64,000 nt of DNA from Sinorhizobium kostiense. Lineage in GTDB: Bacteria > Pseudomonadota > Alphaproteobacteria > Rhizobiales > Rhizobiaceae. The stretch is taken from assembly GCF_017874595.1 (NCBI RefSeq), contig NZ_JAGILA010000011.1, forward strand, positions 1-64,000. Reading direction: 5' to 3'. This document shows, piece after piece, positions 1-8,678 of this stretch. Numbering within the stretch: position 1 is the stretch's first letter; each line of letters begins with the position of its first letter. The translations under genes were made by a program, and so were the position numbers. The notes below the pieces were generated by a model, which searched no databases, was not told the DNA's origin, and was given only the letters and a program-made list of their open reading frames with translations.

Positions 1-28
1 ACGCGGGAGAGTAGGTCGCTGCCAGGTC
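1..28 (+). rRNA. rrf: 5S ribosomal RNA, 3' end (partial)
   Basis: The first bases match the 3' end of rhizobial 5S rRNA: a GGGAGAGTAGGTCGCTGCC segment followed by the 3' closing strand ending in AGGT. The rest of the gene lies left of the window. An initiator tRNA follows about 75 bases later, which is the usual end of a rhizobial rRNA operon (16S-Ile-Ala-23S-5S-fMet). The exact 3' end is uncertain by a few bases. Confidence 0.8.
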
Positions 29-102
29 TGCAAAACGCAAGAAAAACAACATCTTCTCAAACACGCGGCCAAAAGCCAAACAACACCGCAAGCCACAAAT
101 AA

Positions 103-179
<77 letters not shown>

Positions 180-201
180 GAATTTACGAGTAATATCATA
201 A

Positions 202-229
202 AGCTCCGGGTTCGCCCGGAGCTTTTTTT
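202..229 (+). terminator. Rho-independent terminator of the rRNA operon
   Basis: A perfect nine-base stem (AGCTCCGGG / CCCGGAGCT) with a TTCG tetraloop is followed by seven T residues. It lies 22 bases after the initiator tRNA and should end the rRNA operon transcript. Confidence 0.9.
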
Positions 230-436
230 GCTCAGTATGTCCTAACACGACGCTGACCTGGACTGAACTTTCATCCCGCGACGATTAGAGCTTTGGCGGT
301 TTTCGATACGCCAATGGGCGCGGTGGGAGCAACCGGGGGAGAAGCGTAGCCTTCGTTGGTGCCGGTTGCGGCGATGGTTCCGGCATAGCTTGCCGGGGCT
401 GATGTCCGAGCGATGAGTGCGGCACGGCGCGAGTTC

Positions 437-745
437 TTAAATCCCCGACCCGTCGAGCTCTTGGTCGTCATCGCCTTCCCAGGGTGAGGGCATTGAGGTG
501 CGATTGAGATTGGCCGAGGGCATCGGCATCCAGCACTTCAATTCTGGCTCGGCGTATTCGATGATGCGGCCGGGTGAGGAATCAGCGGCGCGCCAGCCTT
601 CCCCGCCAAACTGATCGCCATTCGACCAGTACGCGAGGTCAACTTCTGCCGCCCCTTGTTCGGAGGGGCGGATCGTGACCAGGATGCGACTGCCGTTTTT
701 CGGCGCACTTGCCATGTGACGCCAGTGGTCGGGCTCGGCCATCAT
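437..745 (-). CDS. Conserved hypothetical protein, about 102 aa
   Basis: A short acidic protein beginning MMAEPDHWRHMASAPKNG. The W-x-x-MASAPKNGSRILVT stretch resembles small conserved proteins of unknown function seen in rhizobia and their phages. The start is chosen at 745 because a GGAGGAG ribosome binding site lies five bases upstream; the second ATG at 742 is equally possible. The longer reading upstream has no such site. There are no membrane segments and no recognisable catalytic motif. It lies between the rRNA operon and a divergent exonuclease gene. Function unknown. Confidence 0.6.
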   Translation of the reverse strand: MMAEPDHWRHMASAPKNGSRILVTIRPSEQGAAEVDLAYWSNGDQFGGEGWRAADSSPGRIIEYAEPELKCWMPMPSANLNRTSMPSPWEGDDDQELDGSGI

Positions 746-1076
746 TTTTTCTCCTCCCTGGCTACGGGTTGCAAGTGTCGCCTTGCTACCGAATACGGTC
801 AACCCAAACCATGCGGACCCATCGTCGATCGATTGGATCGCGTTCGCGCCTGTGATGTAGCTGAGTGATAGCGAAGCCGCTCGCACCCCCGACAGCGCGG
901 TGGTGAGCGAGCGGTGTGCCGGAGTTGGGTATCTTGTTTCGACAGAATTCTGGGCATTTTGGCTGGTGTGACCTGTTCTGCCGACCTCTTTCGTTGCCAG
1001 AGTCTCCCTCGGTTTCTATCCTGACGCATGATCCGCACCGCGCTGGTGCGCCGAACCCTGGGGACACTAAAAGCCA
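746..1076. other. Divergent intergenic region, no gene seen
   Basis: About 330 bases lie between the divergent hypothetical gene and the exonuclease gene. Open frames here are short and run across both genes in antisense, with no ribosome binding site that decides a start. It presumably holds the two promoters, but I could not assign clear -10/-35 boxes. Confidence 0.4.
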
Positions 1077-2054
1077 ATGGCATCTCAGCTGGATATGTTT
1101 GCGGCGCCGTTTCAGCCAGATGATGACGTCGTTGTGCCGCTGCGAGAATCCTTGAAGCTGCGGCGGAGGCCACTCGATGGCGAGCGCATGGCCCGGCTTC
1201 TGGAGGAGAGCGGCAGCTATCGCGTGCTGCGCAAGCTTGTCGGCCGTCAGATCGTCGATATACCGCGGCCCGGATTTCCTCGCATCGGAGCGATCGTCGA
1301 CACCGAAACGACGGGCCTCGACCACAGCAAGGACGAGATCATCGAAATCGGCGCAGTCGCGTTCACCTTTGACGACAATGGCCATATCGGCGACGTCACC
1401 GGCGTTTACGGCGGCCTGCAGCAGCCGACTGCCCCAATCCCCGCTGACATCACCCGCCTTACAGGAATCACCGACGAGATGGTTGCCGGGCAGTTGATCG
1501 ATGTCGGGGCGCTTCGAGCGCTGCTCGAACCGGCCGACCTGGTGGTCGCCCACAATGCCGGCTTCGATCGTCCGTTCTGCGAGGCATTCTCAAGCGTGTT
1601 TTCCGGCAAGGCATGGGCCTGTTCAGTCAAGGAAGTCGATTGGGCGGCGCGCGGTTTCGAGGGCACCAAACTCGGCTACCTGATTGGTCAAAGTGGCTAC
1701 TTCCACAATGGCCATCGCGCCGTCGACGACTGTTTTGCTCTGCTCGAGGTGCTCGCCGGCGGCGCCGATGGAGTGACGGAGGCAACCGCTTTTGCGGAAC
1801 TTCTCAAGACAAGTCAGCGCTCGCGCGTGCGCATCTACGCCGAGCATAGCCCCTTCGACATGAAAGATCATCTGAAGGCTCGGGGATACCGCTGGTCGGA
1901 TGGCAGCGACGGCCGTCCGAAATCCTGGTGGATTGAAATCGAGGAGGAGCAGCTTGCCGCGGAGCTCGCTTTCCTGAGGTCAGAGATTTATCGGTGCAAA
2001 GAGGCCGACCCGCCGGTCAAAAGGTTGACGGCGTTTGACCGGTATAAGGCGTGA
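1077..2054 (+). CDS. DEDD-family 3'-5' exonuclease (DnaQ-like)
   Basis: A 325-aa cytoplasmic protein with an exonuclease fold at residues 70-225. The three Exo motifs are visible: DTETTGL (D75, E77), HNAGFD (D164) and HRAVDDC (H213, D217/D218). This is the DEDDh catalytic set that binds two metal ions in the DnaQ proofreading family. The C-terminal 80 residues, rich in Trp and Arg, resemble the tail often found after the exonuclease domain in alphaproteobacterial stand-alone enzymes. It is probably a repair or nucleic-acid turnover exonuclease, not the replicative epsilon subunit, since it is longer and has an N-terminal extension. The ATG start has only a weak upstream GGGGA. Confidence 0.88.
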   Translation: MASQLDMFAAPFQPDDDVVVPLRESLKLRRRPLDGERMARLLEESGSYRVLRKLVGRQIVDIPRPGFPRIGAIVDTETTGLDHSKDEIIEIGAVAFTFDDNGHIGDVTGVYGGLQQPTAPIPADITRLTGITDEMVAGQLIDVGALRALLEPADLVVAHNAGFDRPFCEAFSSVFSGKAWACSVKEVDWAARGFEGTKLGYLIGQSGYFHNGHRAVDDCFALLEVLAGGADGVTEATAFAELLKTSQRSRVRIYAEHSPFDMKDHLKARGYRWSDGSDGRPKSWWIEIEEEQLAAELAFLRSEIYRCKEADPPVKRLTAFDRYKA

Positions 2055-2275
2055 TTGGATGGCCGGGCAGCCGTGGCATGTAGGGTTGCGCGAGCTCGCT
2101 GCCGTGATGGTGTTGTCGCCTCGAACGTTTTGAAGAAGCAACAGCTGCAGCAGGAGCACAGTGGGGCTTAATCAAAGTGGAAGCACCATGAAAACTCCGT
2201 TCCTTGCCGAGTTGTCGTCGCGGCGACTATCGGCGAAAGCGCAACAGAGTTCCATCGGGAATGGCACCGATTAGG

Positions 2276-3526
2276 CTATCGTTCTGTCACTCGGGATTCT
2301 GAGTTCACTACGGTTTTTATCTTCGCCACAGCTTCGAGCGTGCGATGCACCGGGCACTTGCCGGCAATCTCGGCAATCTTGTCGCGAAGCTCATCGGAGA
2401 CCTCGCCATCGACAAAAATGACGCGCTCGAAACGATCGATCCGGGCGCCACTGCTGCGTTCCGATTCGGCACACTCTTCGCAGTCCTTGGCATGGATCTT
2501 CGCGTGCGAGACGTCGACCCCGATGCGCCCGAGAGTCAGCTTCTTGTGATCGGCATATAGACGCAGCGTCATCGACGTGCAGGCGCCAAGTGCGATAGAT
2601 AGGAAGTCATAAGGCGATGGTCCGGAATCGAGCCCGCCAACGCTTTCGGGTTCGTCCGCGAATAGCCGATGGCTGCCGGCCTGGACCGCGTTTTGAAACG
2701 CACCTTCGCCGGTTTCCATCACTCGCACGTGTTCGATCGGCGCAGTCCCTTGCGGCGCGTCGGTGGCGAGATAACGCGTCAGCCACCCCGAAATGATCCG
2801 ACCGGAGAAGGCCGCGTCCTCGGAATTCGTGAGCAGGTGGTCGGCGTTGTCCAGCGAAACAAAGCTCTTTGGATGTTTGGCCGCGAGGAAGATTTCGGTA
2901 GCGTTTTCGATGCCGACCGTCTGGTCCAGTGGTGCGTGGAGGATGAGGAGCGGCTTCTTCAGGCGCGCAACGGCGTCCTTGAGGCGCTGTGCGCGCGCGT
3001 CCTCAACGAATTGCCTTTTGACAAGGAACTTGCGTCCGGCAAGATCCACTTCGGCGGCACCGCTTCTCTCGATCTGTTCGAGGCTCGTTCCGAAGTTCTT
3101 CAACACGTGGCCGACATCGGCTGGCGCGCCGATCGTTGCCACGGCACGCACTTCGGGAATGTCCTTGGCGACGGCCAGGACCGCCGCGCCGCCGAGCGAG
3201 TGGCCGATCAGCAACGATGGTGCCTGATAATGGTGGCGTAAATAGTCGGCGGCTGAAAGAAGGTCGGCAACGTTGGAGGAGAAATTCGTCGAAGCGAATT
3301 CGCCTTCGCTCGATCCCAGCCCCGTAAAATCAAAACGCAGGACAGCGATGCCTTCACGCGCAAGCTCCGCTGCAATCCGGCGCGCTGCCGCCAAGTCCTT
3401 GGAACAGGTGAAGCAATGGGCAAACAATGCGTAGGCCCGCAAAGGTCCGTTGGGGAGGTCGAGACGGGCAGCGAGGGTTGCGCCGGAATGGCCGGCAAAT
3501 TGGAGCCGTTGCGTATCGAAAGCCAT
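2276..3526 (-). CDS. Alpha/beta hydrolase-OsmC fusion protein
   Basis: A 416-aa two-domain protein. Residues 1-255 form a serine alpha/beta hydrolase with nucleophile motif GHSLGG (S110), acid D201 and H230 in a DNADHLL motif. Residues 265-410 form an OsmC/Ohr-type domain with its two reactive cysteines (C316 in GACTSM, C391 in GKCPVHR). OsmC proteins reduce organic hydroperoxides with dithiol reductants; the hydrolase part may release acyl or peroxide-containing substrates, which is inference. This fusion is a known bacterial architecture. The start is supported by AAGGAG nine to ten bases upstream. It is transcribed away from dipZ. Confidence 0.9.
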   Translation of the reverse strand: MAFDTQRLQFAGHSGATLAARLDLPNGPLRAYALFAHCFTCSKDLAAARRIAAELAREGIAVLRFDFTGLGSSEGEFASTNFSSNVADLLSAADYLRHHYQAPSLLIGHSLGGAAVLAVAKDIPEVRAVATIGAPADVGHVLKNFGTSLEQIERSGAAEVDLAGRKFLVKRQFVEDARAQRLKDAVARLKKPLLILHAPLDQTVGIENATEIFLAAKHPKSFVSLDNADHLLTNSEDAAFSGRIISGWLTRYLATDAPQGTAPIEHVRVMETGEGAFQNAVQAGSHRLFADEPESVGGLDSGPSPYDFLSIALGACTSMTLRLYADHKKLTLGRIGVDVSHAKIHAKDCEECAESERSSGARIDRFERVIFVDGEVSDELRDKIAEIAGKCPVHRTLEAVAKIKTVVNSESRVTER

Positions 3527-3620
3527 GGGGCCACTCCTTCATTCAAGGAAATGACAGTCCGGCGTATCCACCGGGCCATTTAGAGTTGACGCACGCGACA
3601 GGCGCAGAACAGGTGCCCCG

Positions 3621-3796
3621 TCATTCGGCACAGCCGCCGGTGTAGCCCACGCGGGTCGAAACGACTCCGGGGAGCTTACGGATCAAGTCCTGCATGCCCC
3701 AGAAGCAACCACCAGCCAAAACAGCTCTCTCGGTCATTTCAGATTTCCTCTACCTGGTAAATATACGCGCCGTAGCCGGCGGCCTCCATTTCCTCG
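3621..3796 (-). pseudogene. Decayed msrB-msrA junction fragment
   Basis: This segment is a second copy of the junction between msrB and msrA whose intact form lies at 23295-23458 (offset 19662). By eye there are roughly eight mismatches over about 165 bases. One part encodes the last 18 codons of MsrB ending in QVEEI; the other begins [14 protein letters not shown], the MsrA start with catalytic Cys, and stops after 38 codons at 3621. Neither part can make a complete enzyme. Its position beside dipZ, a gene often linked to msr genes, suggests either a lost second msrBA operon or a partial duplication. Confidence 0.85.
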
Positions 3797-3943
3797 TTTC
3801 TCGCTCGATGCTCAGCTCTGCATTCTGATACAGATCCGCTTGGGAGACGACACAGGCGGGATACTTCCCTCTGGTCCCATGCTGCACGTGTCAAGCGCGA
3901 CCGGTGTCGGATCGAGGCATCGGTCCTCTGCAGAGGGACGACG

Positions 3944-5701
3944 ATGATCCTGTTCATTATTGCCTATCTTGCCGGCGTGCTGACGATTGTCAGCCCCTGC
4001 ATCCTTCCGGTCTTGCCTTTCGTGTTTTCTCGAGCTGGTCAGCCATTCGCGAGAAGCATTCTTCCGATGCTCCTAGGCAAAGTGGTGACATTCGCGGGTG
4101 TGGCAACGCTTGCCGCTATTGGTGGGGATTGGGCGGTGCAGGCGAACGAAGCCGGCCGATATGCAGCAATTGTTGTGCTCGCGGTCTTCGGCGTAATGCT
4201 GCTCTCGCCGCGGATCGCGGCGGTGGTCACTCGTCCGGCAGTCGCGCTTGGCAACCGCCTCTCCCAAAGGGCGGCCGCGAAGGCGAGCGTCGGAGCATCC
4301 CTGCTTCTCGGCGTCGCAACCGGGCTTCTTTGGGCGCCCTGCGCCGGCCCAATTCTGGGGCTGGTCCTGACCGGCGCCGCGCTCCATGGGGCGAACGTTG
4401 GGACGACACTTCTGCTGGCGGCCTACGCTGCGGGCGCGGCTACTTCGCTGGCGCTGGCTGTACTCGTCGGCGGCAAGGTATTCGCCTCGATGAAGCGGTC
4501 GCTGGGTCTCGGCGAGCGTCTTCGCCAAGGCCTCGGTATCGCGGTGCTGGCGGGCGTCATGGCAATTGCGCTCGGCCTCGACACGGGGCTGCTTGCGCGC
4601 CTGTCCTATGCGGGCACGACGAGCCTCGAGCAGTCGCTCCTGAACCGGCTCCGCGGCCGCTCCTCCCAAGCGACGGCGAGCCATCGTGCCGCACCAGCCA
4701 TGGATGTTCAGCAGCAGACCTATCGTAGCAACCTACCTGTCGAAGGGGCCTTCCCGCCGCTGGAGGGCGCCGTAACGTGGCTCAACTCCGAGCCGCTGAC
4801 GGTCAAGCAACTGCGCGGCAAGGTCGTGCTCGTCGATTTCTGGACGTACTCCTGCATCAACTGCATCCGAACGGTGCCCTATGTTCGAGCCTGGGCAGAG
4901 AAGTACCGGAATCAGGGGCTGGTGGTGATCGGCGTGCATGCACCTGAATTCGCCTTCGAAAAACGCATCGACAACGTCAAGCGGGCAGTCCGCGATTTCG
5001 GGATCAGCTATCCCGTCGCGATTGACAACGACTATGCGATCTGGCGCGCCTTCGGGAACAGTTACTGGCCGGCGCACTATTTCATCGATGCAGAAGGACG
5101 GATCAGGCATCATCACTTCGGCGAGGGTGATTACGCGCAGTCGGAGCGCGTCCTTCAGGAATTACTGGCGGAAGCTGCAGGCAGCCGCAGGGGTGATGGC
5201 GGCCTTGTGACGCCCGATGTCAAGGGCGCCGAAGCAGCTCCCGATTTCGCCAACCTCCAGTCCGGCGAGGCCTATGTCGGCTACATGCGCGCCGGCAATT
5301 TTGTGTCGCGCGAAGGTGTAGCAGCCGATGAGGCGCGCGACTACACGGTCGGAAAGCCGCGCCTCAATCAGTGGGGCCTCGCCGGCAACTGGACCGTCGG
5401 CGCCGAACAGGCGACACTCAATCGCCCTCGAGGAGCGGTCACCTACAGGTTCAGCGCGCGCGACCTGCACCTCGTCCTCGGCCCAGGCGTGAGAGGCAGG
5501 AAGGTTCGTTTTCAGGTGATGGTCGACGGCGTCGCTCCGGGTCTGCATCACGGTTCGGATATCGGCCCCGACGGCAACGGAGCGGTGAGCGAGACGCGCC
5601 TCTACCAGCTCGTGCGCCAGTCGGGTGAAGTGCGGGAGCGCACTTTCGAGATTCGCTTCCTCGATCCCGGCGTCGAAGTCTTTGTTTTCACCTTCGGATG
5701 A
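3944..5701 (+). CDS. dipZ: DipZ-type thiol-disulfide protein (CcdA + TlpA-like)
   Basis: A 585-aa membrane protein. Residues 1-225 are a CcdA-like electron-transfer domain with two conserved cysteines (C19 in SPCILP, C133 in APCAGP) among hydrophobic helices. Residues 255-405 form a periplasmic TlpA/thioredoxin-like domain with a CINC active site (304-307). The rest is the beta-rich C-terminal domain of DipZ proteins. It should carry electrons from cytoplasmic thioredoxin across the membrane to periplasmic disulfides, in cytochrome c maturation or oxidative repair. AGGGAC precedes the ATG. The neighbouring msr fragment fits a methionine-sulfoxide-repair context. Confidence 0.92.
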   Translation: MILFIIAYLAGVLTIVSPCILPVLPFVFSRAGQPFARSILPMLLGKVVTFAGVATLAAIGGDWAVQANEAGRYAAIVVLAVFGVMLLSPRIAAVVTRPAVALGNRLSQRAAAKASVGASLLLGVATGLLWAPCAGPILGLVLTGAALHGANVGTTLLLAAYAAGAATSLALAVLVGGKVFASMKRSLGLGERLRQGLGIAVLAGVMAIALGLDTGLLARLSYAGTTSLEQSLLNRLRGRSSQATASHRAAPAMDVQQQTYRSNLPVEGAFPPLEGAVTWLNSEPLTVKQLRGKVVLVDFWTYSCINCIRTVPYVRAWAEKYRNQGLVVIGVHAPEFAFEKRIDNVKRAVRDFGISYPVAIDNDYAIWRAFGNSYWPAHYFIDAEGRIRHHHFGEGDYAQSERVLQELLAEAAGSRRGDGGLVTPDVKGAEAAPDFANLQSGEAYVGYMRAGNFVSREGVAADEARDYTVGKPRLNQWGLAGNWTVGAEQATLNRPRGAVTYRFSARDLHLVLGPGVRGRKVRFQVMVDGVAPGLHHGSDIGPDGNGAVSETRLYQLVRQSGEVRERTFEIRFLDPGVEVFVFTFG

Positions 5702-6098
5702 GCCGATAGGAAACTCGAACCGTGAAGAATGCGGCCGTGAGCCGATCTGTCCGGAACTTCGTGAACAATCACTATGGTCGGAAAAGAGGAGAGGGCTGAT
5801 GCGCAATTTTGTGATGCAATCATCGGGCTCGCTGCCGCGCCTTGCGCCTGGGACACCGATCCGCGAAAGCCGTCCGCAGTCGCGACGTTATTCGCCAGGC
5901 CGATGTCGCCGGCAGGTGCGAGTGCGGTGCCGGTAAAAGCTGAAACCGACCGCAACGGCCCCCTGATGGCTGGCCAGATAATACGGACCCGCTACCCCTT
6001 GGTGAGAACATGTCCTAAAATGCCGGATATATGACATTTGAGACATTGCGCTTTGCCCCTACTATGGAGGCTCCAAACTCAAACCAATGGAGCCTGCC
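5702..6098. other. Intergenic region, no convincing gene
   Basis: About 400 bases separate dipZ from the SDR gene. Small frames (for example 5774-6034) have no homology I recognise and no good ribosome binding site. The right end holds the regulator-like motif at 6023-6050 described separately. Confidence 0.4.
6023..6050. promoter_or_regulatory. Candidate operator for the GlxA-type regulator, copy 1
   Basis: This 28-base stretch, containing GGATATATGACATTTGAGAC, matches an inverted copy at 8627-8654 at about 22 of 28 positions. One copy lies about 50 bases before the SDR start, the other just before the regulator gene. That placement suggests a shared site for the regulator encoded at 8679-9617, but binding is inferred. 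Confidence 0.5.
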
Positions 6099-6902
6099 AT
6101 GACCCAGCATTCGAAAGGCACCGCGCTGATCACCGGCGCTTCCTCCGGCATCGGCGCGATCTATGCCAATCGCCTCGCGGGGAGGGGATATGATCTGATC
6201 CTCGTCGCCCGCAACCATGCCCGCCTCGATGAACTGGCCAAGCGCCTGACCGACGAGACCGGCCGCGCAATCGAGGTGATTGCGGCGGACCTCGGCAACA
6301 AGGCTGACCTGGGCCGTGTCGAGAAGGTGCTTCACGACGACGCCAGCATAACCCTGCTGGTCAACAATGCCGGCGTCGGTGCGACCTCGCCGCTGCTCGC
6401 ATCCGATGTCGACAAGATGGAAGAGATGATCACGCTCAACGTCAACGCGCTCACGCGGCTGACCTATGCAGTGGTCCCCGGTTTCGTTGAACGTGGCGGC
6501 GGCGCCATCATCAATATCGCTTCGATTGTCGGTATCGCGCCGGAGGTGCTGAACGGCGTCTACGGCGGCAGCAAGGCTTTCGTGCTTGCCTTCAGCCTGT
6601 CGCTCCATAAGGAACTTGCCGACAGAAATATCCGCATACAGGCAGTCCTCCCGGGCGCGACGGCGACCGATTTCTGGGGCATAGCCGGCACGCCCTTGGA
6701 GCACGTGCCGAGCGAGATCGTCATGCCCGCAGAGGACATGGTGGACGCCGCGCTTGCCGGTTTCGATTTCGGCGAGCGGATCACCATTCCTTCACTGCCC
6801 GATGCCGCCGATTGGGATGCTTACGAAGCGGCGCGCCAGAAGCTTATCCCGAACCTTTCCTTGAGCGTGCCTGCAACCCGCTACCGGGCCGGGATCAGTT
6901 AA
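6099..6902 (+). CDS. Short-chain dehydrogenase/reductase
   Basis: A 267-aa classical SDR. The nucleotide-binding motif GASSGIG (13-19), NNAG (89-92) and the catalytic Ser142, Tyr155 and Lys159 (YGGSK) are all present. It should oxidise or reduce a hydroxyl/carbonyl substrate with NAD(P)H; the substrate cannot be read from sequence. The start at 6099 is preferred to 6087 because ATGGAG lies at a suitable distance upstream. An MFS exporter gene follows after 113 bases and a GlxA-type regulator after that, suggesting one locus controlled by that regulator. Confidence 0.9.
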   Translation: MTQHSKGTALITGASSGIGAIYANRLAGRGYDLILVARNHARLDELAKRLTDETGRAIEVIAADLGNKADLGRVEKVLHDDASITLLVNNAGVGATSPLLASDVDKMEEMITLNVNALTRLTYAVVPGFVERGGGAIINIASIVGIAPEVLNGVYGGSKAFVLAFSLSLHKELADRNIRIQAVLPGATATDFWGIAGTPLEHVPSEIVMPAEDMVDAALAGFDFGERITIPSLPDAADWDAYEAARQKLIPNLSLSVPATRYRAGIS

Positions 6903-7015
6903 CGCGCAGTCCGAGAGCAACGGGCCGGCACGTGTATCCGACGTCCTTCCAGGCGTCTGACCTGCCGGCTCGAAAGTCGAGGCGGCGCTGCCGCGACGGT
7001 AAAGGGAGATCTGAA

Positions 7016-8572
7016 ATGAGCACGCCAGCTTTGACGGTGAGAAATGCGCTGTTCCTTGCCACGGGTTTGGCGGGATCATTCCTGGTGAACCTGTCAGCGC
7101 AGTTCGCATCGACCAACATCGCCGATATTCAGGGAGGTCTTTCCTCCACCGCAGACGAGGGCTCCTGGATACTCACCGCCTATATCATGGGCAGTTGCGT
7201 CGGGGTCGTAACGTCGGGCCTGTTGATCGGGGCATTGAGCATCGGCCGTTATCTGGTTGTAAGTTCAATCTTGTTCGCAGCTGCGGCGATCGCCTGTGCG
7301 ATAACGACCGACGTCGGCATCATGATTGCTTTGCGTAGTGTGCAGGGCTTCGCAGCGGGCGGGTTCGGGCCTGCGGCGTTCGTGGCAATCTTTATGGTCG
7401 CCGGCGGCCCGCGACTGCCCTATGCCGTCATCATCCTGGCATTTGCGCTCCTCTTTGCCGGAACGGCAGGGCCTGTGGTTTCCGGTTTCGTCGAGGACAG
7501 TTTCGGCTGGAGAGCTCTATTCCTCATACAGGGGGCTATCGGCGCGCTGCTGGCGTTTGCCGCCCGTCTATGGGTACCGCACAAAGCGTCCAGTTGGCCG
7601 GCGCTCAAGGCCGATTGGGTGACCATTACGCTGTTGTCGCTTGCACTGACGAGCCTGGTGCTGGTCCTCAATCAAGGCACGCGCCGGCTCTGGTTCGACA
7701 GCGATATCATCGTCTGGGGCACGCTCGTATCCGTCGCCGCCTGGGCCGGGTTCATATTCGCGATCCGCTTTTCCCAGCTGCCGTTTGTAACGCCAGGCTT
7801 GCTTGTCACACGGAGGTTCGGCATTCCGATAGGACTCAATTTCCTGTTGCGTGCCGGCCTGGTGGTAAGCTCCTATCTGGTGCCGCAGTTCCTTGGGATC
7901 GTGCAAGGCTATCGCCCGCTCGAAGTCGCCGAACTGATGCTGTGGGCGGCAGCGGCGCAGTTGATCGTTCTCCCGCTGGTCTGGTGGTTCCTGCATCTGT
8001 TCGATCTGCGCGTGACAATGGGGCTGGGCGTCGCCCTGCTGGCCGTCGGTACAATGCTCATGGTCAACGGCACGGCGTTCTCTGAGGGTGAACAGTTTTG
8101 GCAGGCGCTCGCCATCTATTCGGCGGGCCAGCTCTTGCTCTTGGCCCCGGCCATGGTTGTCGGCACGGCGAGCCTTAAGCCTGCGGACCTCCCGACGGCA
8201 TCGCTCGTATTCAATGCAAGCAATCTGGTCGGAACGACGCTCGGCATCGGCTTCATTTCGAACTTCGTCATCGAGCGTCAGAAGTTCCATTCCGGCGCCC
8301 TTGCCGAAAGCACGTCGTTCGACTACCCCCTCGGGGCAGATCGGGTCTCCAGTCTCGGAGCTCTCGCGGGCCGGGCGGCCGACAATGTTGGCGCCTGGGC
8401 GGCATCGCAAATCGCTTCCGCAGCACAACGGCAAGCATGGGCACACGCTTTCGCGGATGGCTTTCTTCTCGTCGCCATCATGTTGATGCTCAGCACCGTT
8501 GCGGTCTTTGCGATAGGCCGTTCGCCGCCACTGCGCCGCGCGGTCAACGTATCTCCGGATGAAACGCCGTGA
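7016..8572 (+). CDS. MFS drug/solute exporter, DHA2 (EmrB-like) type
   Basis: A 518-aa integral membrane protein with about 14 hydrophobic segments, typical of the DHA2 drug:proton antiporters. The N-terminal LSAQFASTNIADIQGGL and STADEGSWILTAYIM stretches match the conserved first and second helices of EmrB-like proteins. The start at 7016 is set by AAGGGAGAT upstream; the longer frame reaching back over the SDR gene is a shadow. It probably exports a toxic compound or metabolite handled by the neighbouring SDR. No EmrA-type fusion protein is nearby, so the export route across the outer membrane is unclear. Confidence 0.88.
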   Translation: MSTPALTVRNALFLATGLAGSFLVNLSAQFASTNIADIQGGLSSTADEGSWILTAYIMGSCVGVVTSGLLIGALSIGRYLVVSSILFAAAAIACAITTDVGIMIALRSVQGFAAGGFGPAAFVAIFMVAGGPRLPYAVIILAFALLFAGTAGPVVSGFVEDSFGWRALFLIQGAIGALLAFAARLWVPHKASSWPALKADWVTITLLSLALTSLVLVLNQGTRRLWFDSDIIVWGTLVSVAAWAGFIFAIRFSQLPFVTPGLLVTRRFGIPIGLNFLLRAGLVVSSYLVPQFLGIVQGYRPLEVAELMLWAAAAQLIVLPLVWWFLHLFDLRVTMGLGVALLAVGTMLMVNGTAFSEGEQFWQALAIYSAGQLLLLAPAMVVGTASLKPADLPTASLVFNASNLVGTTLGIGFISNFVIERQKFHSGALAESTSFDYPLGADRVSSLGALAGRAADNVGAWAASQIASAAQRQAWAHAFADGFLLVAIMLMLSTVAVFAIGRSPPLRRAVNVSPDETP

Positions 8573-8626
8573 AGACGCAAGCGCCGCATTGGGAGTCTGC
8601 TCGTCACGGCGGGTTATAGTGGTTTA

Positions 8627-8654
8627 TGCCATGTCGCAAATATCGTATATCCCG
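8627..8654. promoter_or_regulatory. Candidate operator for the GlxA-type regulator, copy 2
   Basis: Read on the minus strand, this is the partner of the motif at 6023-6050, with shared core GGATATA, GA.ATTTG and GACAT. It lies about 25 bases before the start of the regulator gene, as expected for autoregulation. Confidence 0.5.
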
Positions 8655-8678
8655 CAATTCCAGACAGGGAATTGCACC

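Noticed and set aside
271-471. 66-aa minus-strand frame beginning MTTKSSTGRG
   Set aside because: It overlaps the end of the hypothetical gene at 437-745 and is Ser/Thr/Ala-rich low-complexity sequence. A GGAAGG lies upstream, but nothing else supports it.
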